A stretch of 64,000 bases of DNA from Dehalococcoidia bacterium (GCA_025361145.1 JANYAV010000012.1:122270-186269); one strand, 5' to 3'; positions 1 to 11,517 are shown, numbered from the stretch's first letter. Notes: generated by a model not told the origin, from the letters alone. Numbers and translations: made by a program.

Positions 1-2
1 TC

Positions 3-266
3 GTCAGGGATATGGCTTTGATAATAGATGCAGGTATAACTCATCAGCAGGTCCAAACAATAATTCGAGGCTTCCCACTGGTGGAACAGGTGGATATTTT
101 CGATGTCTATTCAGGAGAACAGGTCATGGCCGGCAAGAAATCGCTGGCATATCGAATCAGTTTTCGTTCTGCTGAGCATACTTTAACAGATGAGGAAGTA
201 AACCAGGTCTTTCTGGATATTTTAAACCGGTTGACTTCGGAATTAGGAGCAGTTCTGCGAAGCTAG
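3..266 (+). CDS. pheT: Phenylalanyl-tRNA synthetase beta subunit, C-terminal fragment (FDX-ACB domain; 5' end outside window)
   Basis: Open frame from window edge; VRDMALIIDAGI...FRSAEHTLTDEEVNQ...L is typical of the PheT C-terminal anticodon-binding domain. Confidence 0.85.
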   Translation, partial: VRDMALIIDAGITHQQVQTIIRGFPLVEQVDIFDVYSGEQVMAGKKSLAYRISFRSAEHTLTDEEVNQVFLDILNRLTSELGAVLRS

Positions 267-328
267 AACGTAATTTAGCTCTAAAAGAGCAAAGTATTAT
301 ACCTTTTTTACAATTTAGCTTTATCGTG

Positions 329-358
329 TTGACAAAACGAGTTTACCTATGATAGACT
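329..358 (+). promoter_or_regulatory. Putative sigma70-type promoter of the str/ribosomal operon
   Basis: TTGACA (329-334), N18, TAGACT (353-358) upstream of rpsL. Confidence 0.5.
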
Positions 359-423
359 TAACAGTCGGATTTAGTAGTCCATAACTGGTTTCTGACAGAT
401 TGAAATTTGGCGTTCGGTCTGTC

Positions 424-455
424 TTTAATGGATGAGCTGGGTCTCATCCATTAAA
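424..455 (+). promoter_or_regulatory. Leader hairpin upstream of rpsL
   Basis: Perfect 13-bp inverted repeat TTTAATGGATGAG-CTGGGT-CTCATCCATTAAA between promoter and rpsL start. Confidence 0.6.
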
Positions 456-481
456 ATTTGTGTAAAATAGGATGGAATAAA

Positions 482-913
482 TTGCCTACAATTAATCAAT
501 TGGTCCGCAAGGGACGCAAAAAGATCGCTAAGAGAGTCAAGGCGCCTGCATTAAGGTATACTTTTAATGCTTTGAGGAACAAAACTACGATTCACGCTAC
601 TTCCGCTCCTCAGAAGCGAGGCGTATGCTTGCAGGTTAGAACTATGACCCCCAAGAAACCTAACTCAGGTCTCCGCAAGATAGCTAGAGTTCGATTGAGT
701 AATGGTATTCAAGTCACCGCTTACATACCTGGTGAAGGTCATGATCTCCAGGAGCATTCCGTAGTGCTGGTGCGCGGAGGGCGCGTTAAAGATTTACCTG
801 GCGTTCGTTATCATATCATTCGCGGAACGCTGGATGCTAGCGGTGTTGACAAACGCCGTCAGGGTCGCAGTAAATATGGTAATAAAAAACCCAAGGTCGA
901 AGCCACCAAGTAG
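482..913 (+). CDS. rpsL: 30S ribosomal protein S12 (probable TTG start)
   Basis: [13 protein letters not shown]...[16 protein letters not shown]...[15 protein letters not shown]; the ORF track start at 458 is too early. Confidence 0.95.
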   Translation: MPTINQLVRKGRKKIAKRVKAPALRYTFNALRNKTTIHATSAPQKRGVCLQVRTMTPKKPNSGLRKIARVRLSNGIQVTAYIPGEGHDLQEHSVVLVRGGRVKDLPGVRYHIIRGTLDASGVDKRRQGRSKYGNKKPKVEATK

Positions 914-926
914 TTGAGGAGAAGAA

Positions 927-1397
927 ATGCCTAGACGTAAAAATACTGAAAAGAAAGTTAGAGTCCCGGATGCCAAGTTCAACAACATGACTCTGGCTGA
1001 ATTGATTAATAAGATCATGTATTCTGGGAAAAAGAGCACTGCGGAAAATGTTGTTTATGGTGCCATGGATATCATCCAGGATAAAGAAAAGAATGACCCT
1101 ATTCTTACCTTGGAATTAGCTCTTAAAAACGCCACACCTCTTTTGGAAGTTAAAGCTCGCCGTGTTGGTGGCGCTACCTATCAGGTGCCTGTTGAAGTGG
1201 ACGCCGATCGCGGCAGATCGTTAGCCATCCGATGGCTAATCAAATCTACTCGTGCCAGGTCTGGCCGTTCCATGTCGGATAAATTTGCCTCTGAGTTATT
1301 AGATGCTGCCAAAGGGCAGGGTGCTACCGTTAAGAAGAAAGAAGACGCTCATAAGATGGCCGAAGCCAATCGGGCTTTCGCTCATTACCGATGGTAG
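927..1397 (+). CDS. rpsG: 30S ribosomal protein S7
   Basis: MPRRKNTEKK...GRSMSDKFASELLDAA...HKMAEANRAFAHYRW. Confidence 0.97.
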   Translation: MPRRKNTEKKVRVPDAKFNNMTLAELINKIMYSGKKSTAENVVYGAMDIIQDKEKNDPILTLELALKNATPLLEVKARRVGGATYQVPVEVDADRGRSLAIRWLIKSTRARSGRSMSDKFASELLDAAKGQGATVKKKEDAHKMAEANRAFAHYRW

Positions 1398-1468
1398 ATC
1401 TTCGTCACAATTAGCGGTTATTTAGAATAAAATTTAATTCTCAAACAATTGAGTTCAAGGAAAGTACA

Positions 1469-3550
1469 GTGCCCAGAAGTTTTCCACTAGAATTAATACG
1501 TAATATAGCGATTATCGCTCATATAGATGCTGGTAAGACTACCACTACCGAGCGGATACTTTATTACACCGGACGCACCTATAAAATCGGTAATGTTGAT
1601 GAAGGCACTACCGTTATGGATTTTATGCAGCAGGAGCGCGAACGGGGTATTACTATTAAGTCCGCAGCTACCACCACGAGTTGGGGAAATTATCGTATCA
1701 ATATTATCGATACTCCCGGACATGTAGATTTTACCGCTGAAGTAGAGCGCAGTCTTAGAGTCCTTGATGGAGGCGTGGTTGTTCTGGATGCCGTTCAGGG
1801 TGTCGAGGCTCAATCTGAAACCGTGTGGCGTCAAGCTGATAAGTATCATGTGCCCAGGATTTGCTTTGTCAATAAAATGGACCGCACTGGAGCGAATTTT
1901 GATCGTACAATTCAAATGATCAAAGACCGGCTGCAATGTATTCCCATTATCGTACAATTACCTCTAGGCGCAGAAGAATATTTTGAAGGCTTTATCGATC
2001 TTCTTGGTAATAAAGCCTGGCGCTTCAGCAATGACCCGGATGTTAAACCTGAAGAAGTAGCCATTCCAGAAAATATGCTGGAAAAAGTCAAGAAAGCACG
2101 CGCCGATATGATCGAGAGACTTGGCGAAACCGATGATCATATAATGGAAGCTTATCTGGCCGGCGAAGAAATTTCTATTGATGAAATTAAAGCAGGCTTA
2201 AGAAGAGTTACAGTTTCTAATAAAGCTGTCCCGGTATTTTGTGGCAGTTCTCTTAAAAACAAAGGCGTTCAAGCCTTGCTAGATGGCGTAGTTGATTATC
2301 TACCCTCGCCTCTGGATATGCCTGCTTTATATGCCATTAGTTCCGAGACATCGGAGAAAGTTGCTTGTGCACCTTCAGACGCTTCTCCTTTTATCGCTTT
2401 GGCTTATAAAGTTGTTACTGATCCCTATATGGGTAGGTTGGTATATTTAAGAGTCTATTCCGGTACCCTTGAGACCGGCGCTACTGTAATGAATTCCACG
2501 CGGAACAAGAAAGAGCGTATCGGACGTATAGTTTTGATGCACGCCAATCACCGCGAAGAGATCAATGACGCTGATACCGGAGCTATTATTGCTATTCTTG
2601 GTTTGAAAGATACTTTTACCGGAGATACTGTTTGCGATCCTGTTAAGCCCATGGTTCTGGAAACCATTAAATTTCCAGAGCCTGTTATACAGGTGGCTGT
2701 TGAACCTAAGACACGGGCCGATCAGGATAAGCTGGGTGAAGCTCTGCGTAAGATGTCTGATGAAGATCCTACCTTTAAAGTTAAATACAATGATGAAACT
2801 GGGCAGATGATTATCGCCGGGATGGGCGAGCTGCATCTGGATGTTATCATCAGCCGTATGCTTACCGAATTTGGCGTAAATGCTAAAGTAGGTAATCCGC
2901 AAGTGGCCTATAAGGAGACTATCACCCAATCGGCAGATGTAGAAGGCCGTTTTGTCAGGCAGACTGGTGGTCACGGACAGTTCGGTCATGTAGAGGTCAT
3001 TTTCGAACCTCTGGAGAGAGGTAAGGGCTTTGAGTTTGTAGAAGCTATCAAAGGCGGCATTATTCCCCGTAAATTTATTGGTCCTACTGAAGCTGGTATT
3101 AAAGAAGCTATGCTGGGTGGTATTCTGGCAGGTTATCCTTTGGTGGACATTAAAGCTACCTTACATGATGGTAGTTATCATGATGTCGATTCGTCTGATA
3201 TAGCCTTTAAAATGGCTGGATCAATAGCTTTGAAAGAGGGCGCGCGTAGAGCTAAGCCTATCCTTCTCGAGCCTATTATGAAGTTGGAAATTATGACTCC
3301 GGAAGAATTCATGGGCGATATTATTGGCGACCTCAATTCACGCCGAGGGCATATCGAAAATATAGATACTCGTGCTGGTATGTCAATCATTCATGGTTAT
3401 ATTCCACTGGCTTCAACTTTCGGATATTCAACTATAATTCGTTCACTTACTCAGGGTAGAGCCAATTACTCAATGGAGTTTTTCACATATCAACAGGTCC
3501 CCAGCAATGTGGCTGAGGAAATTGTAAGTAAGGGTAGAGGAAATGCCTAA
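1469..3550 (+). CDS. fusA: Translation elongation factor G (GTG start)
   Basis: [24 protein letters not shown]; full-length EF-G domains. Confidence 0.98.
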   Translation: MPRSFPLELIRNIAIIAHIDAGKTTTTERILYYTGRTYKIGNVDEGTTVMDFMQQERERGITIKSAATTTSWGNYRINIIDTPGHVDFTAEVERSLRVLDGGVVVLDAVQGVEAQSETVWRQADKYHVPRICFVNKMDRTGANFDRTIQMIKDRLQCIPIIVQLPLGAEEYFEGFIDLLGNKAWRFSNDPDVKPEEVAIPENMLEKVKKARADMIERLGETDDHIMEAYLAGEEISIDEIKAGLRRVTVSNKAVPVFCGSSLKNKGVQALLDGVVDYLPSPLDMPALYAISSETSEKVACAPSDASPFIALAYKVVTDPYMGRLVYLRVYSGTLETGATVMNSTRNKKERIGRIVLMHANHREEINDADTGAIIAILGLKDTFTGDTVCDPVKPMVLETIKFPEPVIQVAVEPKTRADQDKLGEALRKMSDEDPTFKVKYNDETGQMIIAGMGELHLDVIISRMLTEFGVNAKVGNPQVAYKETITQSADVEGRFVRQTGGHGQFGHVEVIFEPLERGKGFEFVEAIKGGIIPRKFIGPTEAGIKEAMLGGILAGYPLVDIKATLHDGSYHDVDSSDIAFKMAGSIALKEGARRAKPILLEPIMKLEIMTPEEFMGDIIGDLNSRRGHIENIDTRAGMSIIHGYIPLASTFGYSTIIRSLTQGRANYSMEFFTYQQVPSNVAEEIVSKGRGNA

Positions 3551-3851
3551 ACAAAAAATTCGTATTCGTTTAAAAGGTTATGATCACAAAATTGTGGATC
3601 AGTCTGCAGCGCAGATTGTAGAAGCAATTGAGCGCAGCGGGGCTGTTGTGTCAGGTCCTGTTCCGTTGCCTACGCGGATTGAAAAATTCAGCGTTATCCG
3701 CGCATCCTTCATCGATAAAGATTCGCAGGAGCAATTTGAGATAAGGACTCACAAGCGTCTGATTGACATTGTGGAGACTACTTCAAAGACCATTGACGCT
3801 TTAACCAAGCTCAATTTGCCCTCCGGCGTTGAAGTCGATATCAAATTATAA
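3543..3851 (+). CDS. rpsJ: 30S ribosomal protein S10
   Basis: [18 protein letters not shown]...THKRLIDI; overlaps fusA stop by 8 nt. Confidence 0.97.
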   Translation: MPKQKIRIRLKGYDHKIVDQSAAQIVEAIERSGAVVSGPVPLPTRIEKFSVIRASFIDKDSQEQFEIRTHKRLIDIVETTSKTIDALTKLNLPSGVEVDIKL

Positions 3852-3870
3852 GCAAATAAATTATTAATGG

Positions 3871-4509
3871 ATGGTTAAAATGCCTGGTATTTATGGTATT
3901 TTAGGAAAAAAGTTGGGAATGACTCAGGTCTTTACAGAGGCCGGCAAATGCATAGCTGTTACAGCTATCGAAGCTGGTCCATGTAAGATTACCCAGATCA
4001 AAGATGCTTCTACCGATGGCTATAATGCCGCTCAAATGGGATTCGGCCAAGCAAAAAAACTCAGCGCAGCTGAGAAAGGTCACCTTAAAGAGATGGGCCA
4101 GTTTCAATATCTGCGCGAGTTTCGTATGGATGTTGTGGAAGGGTTAAAAGCCGGGGATGTTATCGATGCTGGGTTATTCAAACCTGGTGATGTAGTAGAT
4201 GTTATCGGAATAACGAAAGGTAAAGGCTTTGCCGGTGTCGTCAAAAGGCACCATTTCAAAGGTGGTTCCAAGACTCATGGTGCATCTGATCGAACGCGCG
4301 CACCGGGCTCTATCGGTTCTACTACCTCCCCCGGTCGTGTTTGGAAGGGTCTGAGGATGGGCGGTCATATGGGAGATGAGAGAGTAACTGCCAGAAATCT
4401 GGCTGTCTATAGCTCGGATACCGCTAGAAATTTGATCTTGATTGATGGAGCTGTTCCGGGTGCAAATAATAGTCTGGTGATTATTCAAAAATCACGCAAA
4501 GGGGGCTAA
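3871..4509 (+). CDS. rplC: 50S ribosomal protein L3
   Basis: GILGKKLGMTQVF...GKGFAGVVKRHHFKGG; alternative start ATG 3880. Confidence 0.97.
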   Translation: MVKMPGIYGILGKKLGMTQVFTEAGKCIAVTAIEAGPCKITQIKDASTDGYNAAQMGFGQAKKLSAAEKGHLKEMGQFQYLREFRMDVVEGLKAGDVIDAGLFKPGDVVDVIGITKGKGFAGVVKRHHFKGGSKTHGASDRTRAPGSIGSTTSPGRVWKGLRMGGHMGDERVTARNLAVYSSDTARNLILIDGAVPGANNSLVIIQKSRKGG

Positions 4510-4511
4510 AA

Positions 4512-5168
4512 GTGAAAGTCCCAGTTTATAACATCGGTGGACAAGTAGTAAAAGATATAGAGGTTAGCGATTCGGTTTTTGGCGTGCCGTTTAATGAGGC
4601 TGTAGTGCATCAGGCGATGGTTAGACAGAGAGCCGATGCTCGCCAGGGAACTTCTGACACCAAAGGGCGTGGCGAAGTAGCCGGTAGTGGTAAGAAGTTG
4701 TACGCGCAGAAACACACCGGAGAAGCCAGAGTTGGTGACAAACGTTCACCTACCCGTGTACATGGTGGCGTTGCTTTCGGACCTCATCCCAGGGATTATT
4801 CCAAGGACATGCCCAAAAAAATGAGACAATTAGCTTTACGTTGTCTCATCTCCTCCAAGGTTTCTGAGGGCGGTTTGAAGGTAATAGAAAATTTCCCCTT
4901 TAACGCTCCTAAAACCCAACAAGTTGTAGATGTCCTGGACGCTTTAAAATTGAATAAAACGGCTTTGATTGTTACCGCTGCGACGGAAGTGAATGTGGTG
5001 AAATCGGCCAGAAATATTCCCGGTATTAAAACTTTGCCGGCCAGTATCTTAAACGTGGTTGACCTTCTTACCCATGACGCTCTGGTAATGACTGAAGATG
5101 CGGTTCGTAAAGCCGAACAGATTTGGGGTAAGGAGTTGTCTCAGGAGGAAAACAGTGCAGCTCTTTGA
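4512..5168 (+). CDS. rplD: 50S ribosomal protein L4 (GTG start)
   Basis: RQGTSDTKGRGEVAGSGKKLYAQKHTGEARVGDKRSP. Confidence 0.96.
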   Translation: MKVPVYNIGGQVVKDIEVSDSVFGVPFNEAVVHQAMVRQRADARQGTSDTKGRGEVAGSGKKLYAQKHTGEARVGDKRSPTRVHGGVAFGPHPRDYSKDMPKKMRQLALRCLISSKVSEGGLKVIENFPFNAPKTQQVVDVLDALKLNKTALIVTAATEVNVVKSARNIPGIKTLPASILNVVDLLTHDALVMTEDAVRKAEQIWGKELSQEENSAAL

Positions 5169-5439
5169 GGTAATTAGACGTCCTTTAGTAACTGAGAAAA
5201 ATACTACTTTGCAAACTCAGGGTAAATATGCCTTCGAAGTTGCTAAAGAAGCCAATAAAAATCAGGTCAAGCAGGCGGTTGAGAAAGCTTTTAAAGTAAG
5301 CGTAACTGCTGTCAATGTGATAACTGTCAGGGGCAGAGAACGCCGTGTCGGGCGCAGAATTGTGACCGGTAGTGGCTGGAAGAAAGCCGTTGTTACCCTA
5401 AAGACCGGTGATAAGATTCAAATCTTCGAAGGTGTCTAA
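5155..5439 (+). CDS. rplW: 50S ribosomal protein L23 (GTG start)
   Basis: MQLFEVIRRPLVTEKNTTL; AGGAGG SD before GTG at 5155. Confidence 0.95.
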   Translation: MQLFEVIRRPLVTEKNTTLQTQGKYAFEVAKEANKNQVKQAVEKAFKVSVTAVNVITVRGRERRVGRRIVTGSGWKKAVVTLKTGDKIQIFEGV

Positions 5440-5457
5440 AGGTAAGGAGTATATCAG

Positions 5458-6285
5458 ATGCCATTAATTAAATTTAAACCGACTTCACCTGGTAGGCGCA
5501 ATCAAAGCGGCTATACATTTGAAGAGATTACTAAGAGCAAGCCAGAGAAGGCGTTAACATCACCTCATAAGATGGCCGCAGGTCGTAATAACCGTGGTGT
5601 TATCACTTCTCGCCGTCAGGGTGGTGGTGTAAAACAAGCTTTACGAGCTATTGATTTTAAAAGAGATAAGATCGGTGTTCCCGGCAGAGTGGCTGCGATC
5701 GAATATGATCCAAACCGAACCGCGCGTATCGCTCTTATCATGTATGCTGATGGTGAAAAGCGCTATATTTTGGCTCCCGTCGATCTTAAAGTTGATGATG
5801 TTGTTAAGGCAGGGGCCGAAGCTGAAGTCAGAACTGGCAATCATATGCCAATGAAGAATATTCCTAGTGGTACTGCCATACACAATATAGAAATGCAAAA
5901 AGGCATGGGCGGGCAATTGGTTAGAAGCGCCGGTGGTACCGCTCGCTTGATGGTTAAAGAGGGTGATTATGCCCTTATTCGATTGCCTTCCAGCGAGTTG
6001 AGAAAAATTAGCGTTGAATGTTCTGCTACAATCGGCCAGATAGGCAATATCGAACACGCCAACATCAGTCTTGGCAAAGCGGGTAAGCGTCGACTTATGG
6101 GTTGGAGACCAAAATCCAGAGGTTCCGCGACTACTCCTAGAGACCATCCGCACGGTGGTGGTTCAGGTAAATGCCCTATCGGTATGCCTGGGCCTAAAAC
6201 TCCCTGGGGTAAGCCTGCCTTGGGATATAAAACTCGTAAAAAGAAATCTTCAGATAAATTAATTGTTAGACATAGGGAGAAATAA
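5458..6285 (+). CDS. rplB: 50S ribosomal protein L2
   Basis: [16 protein letters not shown]...[28 protein letters not shown]. Confidence 0.98.
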   Translation: MPLIKFKPTSPGRRNQSGYTFEEITKSKPEKALTSPHKMAAGRNNRGVITSRRQGGGVKQALRAIDFKRDKIGVPGRVAAIEYDPNRTARIALIMYADGEKRYILAPVDLKVDDVVKAGAEAEVRTGNHMPMKNIPSGTAIHNIEMQKGMGGQLVRSAGGTARLMVKEGDYALIRLPSSELRKISVECSATIGQIGNIEHANISLGKAGKRRLMGWRPKSRGSATTPRDHPHGGGSGKCPIGMPGPKTPWGKPALGYKTRKKKSSDKLIVRHREK

Positions 6286-6287
6286 TA

Positions 6288-6593
6288 ATGTCAAGGTCGA
6301 CTAAAAAAGGACCGGCACTAGATCCGAAATTGATTAAAAAGGTCGAAGCTGTGAATCGTACAGGACAAAAGACCGTCATTAAGACTTGGTCACGTTTTTC
6401 CACGATTCTGCCCCAGATGGTCGGTTTGACTTTCGGTGTTCACGACGGTCGCCGGCATGTACCGGTGCTGATTACCGAAAATATGGTAGGTCATAGACTG
6501 GGTGAATTCGCAGCTACCAGGACCTTTAGAGGACATGGCACCAAAGTAGAGAAGGCTGCTGCCCCTCCGGCTGCTCCTGCCGGGAAGGCATAG
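6288..6593 (+). CDS. rpsS: 30S ribosomal protein S19
   Basis: [15 protein letters not shown]...[23 protein letters not shown]. Confidence 0.97.
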   Translation: MSRSTKKGPALDPKLIKKVEAVNRTGQKTVIKTWSRFSTILPQMVGLTFGVHDGRRHVPVLITENMVGHRLGEFAATRTFRGHGTKVEKAAAPPAAPAGKA

Positions 6594-6645
6594 TCACCGG
6601 GTAGAGTGGCTTATTACTAAAAACTAAAACTAGGTTAGGCGTAAA

Positions 6646-6975
6646 ATGGAAGTTAAAGCAGTATCTAAAGACACAGGTGTTTCACCCCGCAAGATGCGGT
6701 TAATAGTAAATATGGTTAGAGGCAAGAAAGTCGAAGAAGCCCTTAATATTCTGCGCTTCGCTCCTACTCCTAATGCTGTCGTGGTAGCCAAGACTATTAA
6801 AAGTGCAGCAGCGAACGCGGAAAACAATTTTCAAATGACTCCTTCAGAGTTGAAAATAGTAAAAATTACGACTGATGAAGCGAGAATGCTTAAAAGATTT
6901 AGACCTCGCGCTCGCGGTAGAGCTAACGAGATTCTCAAGCGATCCAGTCATATTACAGTCGTGGTTTCAGAGTAG
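6646..6975 (+). CDS. rplV: 50S ribosomal protein L22
   Basis: SPRKMRLIVNMVRGKKVEEALNIL...RPRARGRA. Confidence 0.97.
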   Translation: MEVKAVSKDTGVSPRKMRLIVNMVRGKKVEEALNILRFAPTPNAVVVAKTIKSAAANAENNFQMTPSELKIVKITTDEARMLKRFRPRARGRANEILKRSSHITVVVSE

Positions 6976-6985
6976 GAGGGATATT

Positions 6986-7735
6986 TTGGGACGTAAAGTT
7001 CATCCCGTTGGATTTAGAATTGGTACAATCAGAGATTGGCAGAGCAAATGGTATTCCGATCGCAACTATACGGAATATCTGATGGATGATCTCAAGCTTA
7101 GAAAGGCGATTTTGGCAAAATACGCAGAAGCCGCTATTTCTAAAGTAGACATCGATCGTCAAGCTAATGAAATTGCTGTCACACTGCACACTGCGCGTCC
7201 AGGAATTGTTATTGGCCGTGGTGGACAGCGCGTGGAAGAGATGAGACAGTATCTTGAAAAACTTGTCGGTAAAAAAATTCGTTTGAACATACAGGAAATC
7301 CGACAGCCTGAACTTGATGCCGTGCTAGTTTCTCGCTCAATCGGTGAGCAATTAGAAAGACGTATTGCTTACCGCCGCGCCATGAAACAGGCTATGTTCC
7401 GCACTATGCAGGCTGGTGCTAAAGGTATAAGAATTTTGTGCTCTGGCAGACTTGCCGGTGCAGAAATAGCCCGCCGTCAATTAATGCATCAGGGTCGTGT
7501 TCCTCTTCATACTATTCGAGCTGATATCGATTATGGAATTACCGAGGCTCGTACTAACATGGGGCGGTTGGGTATAAAAGTTTGGATTTATAAGGGCGAT
7601 GTTCTGCCAGAGAAAAAAGAGACTCAAGCTGCTAATGCTTCCGCTCAGGCTCCGGCCGGCAGTATTAACACTGCTGCTCACGCATCGGTTCCCGTAGTTT
7701 CGGAGGAAAAAGATGCTTCAACCAAAGCGAGTTAA
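6986..7735 (+). CDS. rpsC: 30S ribosomal protein S3 (probable TTG start)
   Basis: [36 protein letters not shown] upstream; the ORF track start at 6875 is inside rplV. Confidence 0.96.
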   Translation: MGRKVHPVGFRIGTIRDWQSKWYSDRNYTEYLMDDLKLRKAILAKYAEAAISKVDIDRQANEIAVTLHTARPGIVIGRGGQRVEEMRQYLEKLVGKKIRLNIQEIRQPELDAVLVSRSIGEQLERRIAYRRAMKQAMFRTMQAGAKGIRILCSGRLAGAEIARRQLMHQGRVPLHTIRADIDYGITEARTNMGRLGIKVWIYKGDVLPEKKETQAANASAQAPAGSINTAAHASVPVVSEEKDASTKAS

Positions 7736-8144
7736 ATATCGTAAAATGCAAAAAGGTTCCATGAGAGGCCAAGCTCATTCCGGTAACACCGTTGTCTTTG
7801 GTGCTTTCGGTCTTATGGCCATGGAGAACTCTTTTATTACAGATCGTCAGATTGAAGCAGCCAGACGTGCTATAACTCGTCATATCCGTCGCGGCGGTAA
7901 TGTCTGGATTCGTATTTTCCCGGCTAAATCAATTACTCACAAACCGGCAGAAACCCGTATGGGCAGCGGTAAAGGTTCTCCAGACCATTGGGTGGCTGTA
8001 GTTAAAGCCGGACGTGTTATGTTTGAAATGGCCGGCGTTGATGAGACCGTAGCTAAAGAAGCTATGCGCTTGGCAGCTATGAAACTGCCTATCAGTACTA
8101 AATTTGTTACTAAGGAATCCGGCGCCGCTGTTGGTGCCGTCTAA
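7713..8144 (+). CDS. rplP: 50S ribosomal protein L16
   Basis: [19 protein letters not shown]...[17 protein letters not shown]. Confidence 0.97.
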   Translation: MLQPKRVKYRKMQKGSMRGQAHSGNTVVFGAFGLMAMENSFITDRQIEAARRAITRHIRRGGNVWIRIFPAKSITHKPAETRMGSGKGSPDHWVAVVKAGRVMFEMAGVDETVAKEAMRLAAMKLPISTKFVTKESGAAVGAV

Positions 8145-8162
8145 TCAAAGGAGTAGGGTTAT

Positions 8163-8354
8163 ATGAAAGCTGAAGAAATGAGAGCACAGAGTGCCGAGGA
8201 GTTAACCAAGCGTGTTAATGATGCTCACGAAGAGCTGTTTAATTTGCGCTTCAGGTTGTCTACTCGTCAATTAGTGAATCATCGTGAGTTACCGAGAGTG
8301 AAGAAGGAGATAGCCAGACTGAATACCATAATTCGCGAAAAGCAGGCTAAGTAG
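8163..8354 (+). CDS. rpmC: 50S ribosomal protein L29
   Basis: MKAEEMRAQSAEEL...EELFNLRFRLSTRQL. Confidence 0.95.
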   Translation: MKAEEMRAQSAEELTKRVNDAHEELFNLRFRLSTRQLVNHRELPRVKKEIARLNTIIREKQAK

Positions 8355-8407
8355 AGCCAGCAATAGTGGTTTGGTCAGGTTTTGGCTAATTCAGGAGAAG
8401 CAAGATA

Positions 8408-8689
8408 ATGGCAGGAAAACATAAAGTCAGACAGGGTCGCGTTATTAGCGATAAAATGCAAAAAACGGTAGTGGTGGAAGTGCAGAATACTGAGAAACAT
8501 CCTCTCTATCATAAGAATATCATCACGACTGCCAAGTATAAGGCTCATGATGAGAATAAAATCAGTAAGGTTGGGGATGTGGTCAAGATTATTGAAACTG
8601 CCCCGATTTCTCGCGATAAGAGATGGCGTGTGGCTGAAGTGATAATCAAATCTGAAGTCATTGAAATCAAACCTACAGAAATTGTCTGA
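8408..8689 (+). CDS. rpsQ: 30S ribosomal protein S17
   Basis: [18 protein letters not shown]...[19 protein letters not shown]. Confidence 0.96.
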   Translation: MAGKHKVRQGRVISDKMQKTVVVEVQNTEKHPLYHKNIITTAKYKAHDENKISKVGDVVKIIETAPISRDKRWRVAEVIIKSEVIEIKPTEIV

Positions 8690-8712
8690 AATTAATTTGG
8701 GGATGGATTATT

Positions 8713-9081
8713 ATGATTCAACATTATACTAGACTCAAAGTGGGAGATAATACTGGGGCTCGTTCTTTGATGTGCATGAATATTCTGGGCGGCAGCAATA
8801 AACAGTTCGCAGCCGTTGGAGATATTATTGTATGTGCCGTTAAGAAAGCCATTCCGAATGGGATGGTTAAGAAGGGCGAAGTTGTTAAAGCTGTTGTGGT
8901 TCGCTGCGCCAAACCTTATATAAGAGCAGATGGTTCCTTCATCCGTTTTGATGAGAACGCTGCTGTTATTTTAGCGGAAGGGAACAATCCCAAGGGAACA
9001 CGTATATTTGGACCGGTAGCTCGCGAGCTTAGAGAGAAAAACTTTTCTAAGATCATATCGCTGGCGCCTGAGGTTTTATAA
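8713..9081 (+). CDS. rplN: 50S ribosomal protein L14
   Basis: [27 protein letters not shown]. Confidence 0.97.
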   Translation: MIQHYTRLKVGDNTGARSLMCMNILGGSNKQFAAVGDIIVCAVKKAIPNGMVKKGEVVKAVVVRCAKPYIRADGSFIRFDENAAVILAEGNNPKGTRIFGPVARELREKNFSKIISLAPEVL

Positions 9082-9092
9082 GAAGGTTGGCT

Positions 9093-9404
9093 ATGAAAAT
9101 CAAGAAAAACGATACGGTCCTCATTATATCCGGTAAGGATAAAGGCAAGAAAGGTAAAATCCGCTTCGCATATCCGGAAGAGGATAAGATCATGGTCGAA
9201 GGCGTAAATATGATCAAGAAACACGCCAAAGCCAAAGCGCAAGTAAAACAGGCCGGCATTATTGAGCGCGAAGCTCCCATTAAAGCTTCCAATGTTATGC
9301 TGATCTGTAGCAAATGCAACAAACCGGCCAGAATCGGTCTCCGGGTTCTTCAGGACGGTAAAAAAGCAAGATTCTGCCGCGTTTGCGGTGAGGTGGTTGA
9401 ATAA
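9093..9404 (+). CDS. rplX: 50S ribosomal protein L24
   Basis: [26 protein letters not shown] 9093 or TTG 9087. Confidence 0.96.
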   Translation: MKIKKNDTVLIISGKDKGKKGKIRFAYPEEDKIMVEGVNMIKKHAKAKAQVKQAGIIEREAPIKASNVMLICSKCNKPARIGLRVLQDGKKARFCRVCGEVVE

Positions 9405-9946
9405 TGTTGCAATTTAAAGAAAAGTACAAGAAAGAAATCGTTCCGCAATTGATGGAGCGGTTGCAATTTACCAATGTAATGCAAGTCCCCCGTTTGGAAA
9501 AGATCGTTTTGAACATTGGTCTTGGTGAGGCTATTACCAATGCCAAGGCTCTGGAAGCCGGTGAAACAGATCTAGGGGCAATCACGGGGCAGCATCCAGT
9601 TATCACTCGTTCCAAGAGATCTATTTCTGCTTTTCGACTAAGAGTTGGCATGGCTATTGGTGTCAAAGTCACTCTGCGTGGTAAAAGAATGTGGGACTTC
9701 TACGAAAAGTTGGTCACCATCACTTTACCCCGGGTTAGAGAGTTCTCGGGCATACCGCGCAATGCCTTTGACGGCCGCGGAAATTATACCCTGGGATTTA
9801 AAGATCAGACCGTTTTCCCTGAAATAGAATTTGATAAAGTTGATAAAGTCCGCGGATTGGAAGTGGTTATCGTTACTACAGCAAAAACAGACGAAGAGGG
9901 CAGGACTCTACTGGAGTTATTAGGTATGCCCTTCGTTAAGGAATAA
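9404..9946 (+). CDS. rplE: 50S ribosomal protein L5
   Basis: [13 protein letters not shown]...[28 protein letters not shown]. Confidence 0.97.
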   Translation: MLQFKEKYKKEIVPQLMERLQFTNVMQVPRLEKIVLNIGLGEAITNAKALEAGETDLGAITGQHPVITRSKRSISAFRLRVGMAIGVKVTLRGKRMWDFYEKLVTITLPRVREFSGIPRNAFDGRGNYTLGFKDQTVFPEIEFDKVDKVRGLEVVIVTTAKTDEEGRTLLELLGMPFVKE

Positions 9947-9955
9947 GGATACAGA

Positions 9956-10141
9956 ATGGCTAAGACATCAAAAATTGTAAAATCTCAACGTCCGGCAAAA
10001 TTTAAAGTGCAACAGCATAACCGTTGCGCGATATGTGGTCGACCTCGCGCTTATATGCGAAGATTCGGTACTTGTAGAATATGCTTCCGCGGGCTAGCTC
10101 TCGCTGGCCAGATCCCTGGAGTGAGAAAATCGAGCTGGTAG
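9956..10141 (+). CDS. rpsZ: 30S ribosomal protein S14, zinc-binding type
   Basis: [39 protein letters not shown]. Confidence 0.96.
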   Translation: MAKTSKIVKSQRPAKFKVQQHNRCAICGRPRAYMRRFGTCRICFRGLALAGQIPGVRKSSW

Positions 10142-10165
10142 TTAAAGCTGGCTAAGAGGTGAATA

Positions 10166-10564
10166 ATGGTTATAACTGATCAAATTGGAGATATGTTAAC
10201 TCGTATTCGGAATGCCGCGACGGTCAGACACGATACCGTGGAGATGCCGGCTTCTAAATTAAAAGTCGCTGTTTTGAAGATCCTTAAAGAAGAGGGTTTT
10301 ATAAACGATTTTGAGCTGGTCAAGGGCAAACCTGAGCGCTTGATAAAAATCAAACTTAGATACAAAGATGACAACCAATCCATTATTAGCGGGATTGAGC
10401 GTGTGAGTAAACCAGGATTAAGGATATATACTCAGCATAACGAAATTCCTCGCGTTTACGGCGGGGTTGGCATAGCCATTTTGTCTACCCCCAAGGGTGT
10501 AATTACCGGGCAGAAAGCCCGCAAAGAAGGGGTTGGCGGAGAAGTTCTCTGCTATGTCTGGTAA
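10166..10564 (+). CDS. rpsH: 30S ribosomal protein S8
   Basis: DQIGDMLTRIRNAATVRHDTVEMPASKLK...GGEVLCYVW. Confidence 0.97.
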   Translation: MVITDQIGDMLTRIRNAATVRHDTVEMPASKLKVAVLKILKEEGFINDFELVKGKPERLIKIKLRYKDDNQSIISGIERVSKPGLRIYTQHNEIPRVYGGVGIAILSTPKGVITGQKARKEGVGGEVLCYVW

Positions 10565-10585
10565 ATAAGACAGGGAGATATATAA

Positions 10586-11140
10586 ATGTCTAGAATAGGG
10601 CGTTTGCCTGTGATCGTACCGTCGGGAGTGACGGTTAATATCAAAGATAATCGGGTGACTGTGAAAGGTCCTAAAGGCGAAATTAGCCAGGAATTTGATC
10701 CTGCTATAACTGTAAAGCTAGAGGAAGGCAAACTAGTGGTTAGTCGTGGCAATGATTCTAAACAAGCCAGGGCTTTACATGGTTTGACTCGTGCTCTGCT
10801 TAATAACATGGTTACCGGTGTTACAAAGGGTTGGGAAAAGAGCTTGGAAATCGTTGGGGTGGGTTATCGCGCTGAGAAAGCCGGTGAAAAAATTTCAATG
10901 CGTCTGGGATTTTCACACGCGGTGGAAGTTTCACCCCTCCCCGGGGTTACATTGAGTATTGACGGTCCTACTAAAATTAAAGTGACTGGCGTTAATAAAG
11001 AAGTAGTTGGAGAAATGGCAGCTGAGTTGCGAGGAATTCGTCCGCCTGATGCCTATAAAGGCAAAGGCATCAGATATGCTGGTGAATCAGTACGCCTTAA
11101 GGCAGGCAAGGCCGGCAAAGCTGCAGGTAAGGGGAAATAA
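10586..11140 (+). CDS. rplF: 50S ribosomal protein L6
   Basis: [17 protein letters not shown]...[16 protein letters not shown]. Confidence 0.97.
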   Translation: MSRIGRLPVIVPSGVTVNIKDNRVTVKGPKGEISQEFDPAITVKLEEGKLVVSRGNDSKQARALHGLTRALLNNMVTGVTKGWEKSLEIVGVGYRAEKAGEKISMRLGFSHAVEVSPLPGVTLSIDGPTKIKVTGVNKEVVGEMAAELRGIRPPDAYKGKGIRYAGESVRLKAGKAGKAAGKGK

Positions 11141-11502
11141 TGAAAAGCAATACTAGATTAAGCCGCATAAGAAGACACGATCGAGTTCGCTCTAAGGTGG
11201 CGGGCACTACTGAAAGACCAAGGTTGTCGGTCTTCCGTAGTCTCAATCACATCTATGCCCAGGTGATCGATGACGTAAAAGGTGTTACCGTGGTATCTGC
11301 TTCTACCGTTGATCCTGAGGTCGTCGCTGGTCTGGAAGGCAAAGTCAAGAAATCACAGGCTGAAATGGTCGGACAGACCGTAGCTAAAAGAGCGATGGAA
11401 AAGGGCGTCGAGCAAGTAGTTTTTGATCGCGGCGGGTATAAATATAGCGGTCGGGTTCAGGCTCTGGCTGATGCAGCTCGTAAACAGGGATTAAAATTTT
11501 AA
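11140..11502 (+). CDS. rplR: 50S ribosomal protein L18
   Basis: [20 protein letters not shown]...[22 protein letters not shown]. Confidence 0.97.
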   Translation: MKSNTRLSRIRRHDRVRSKVAGTTERPRLSVFRSLNHIYAQVIDDVKGVTVVSASTVDPEVVAGLEGKVKKSQAEMVGQTVAKRAMEKGVEQVVFDRGGYKYSGRVQALADAARKQGLKF

Positions 11503-11517
11503 GAGGTAGTAAGACAG

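Noticed and set aside
554-604. Extra ~17 residues in S12 before PQKRGVC
   Set aside because: A similar-length insertion is known in S12 of many Firmicutes, so not novel.
2447-2989. 180-aa minus-strand ORF in fusA
   Set aside because: Antisense of conserved EF-G coding sequence; frame openness follows from codon usage.
7481-7681. Overlapping minus-strand ORFs in rpsC and other ribosomal genes
   Set aside because: Shadow ORFs of strongly conserved genes.
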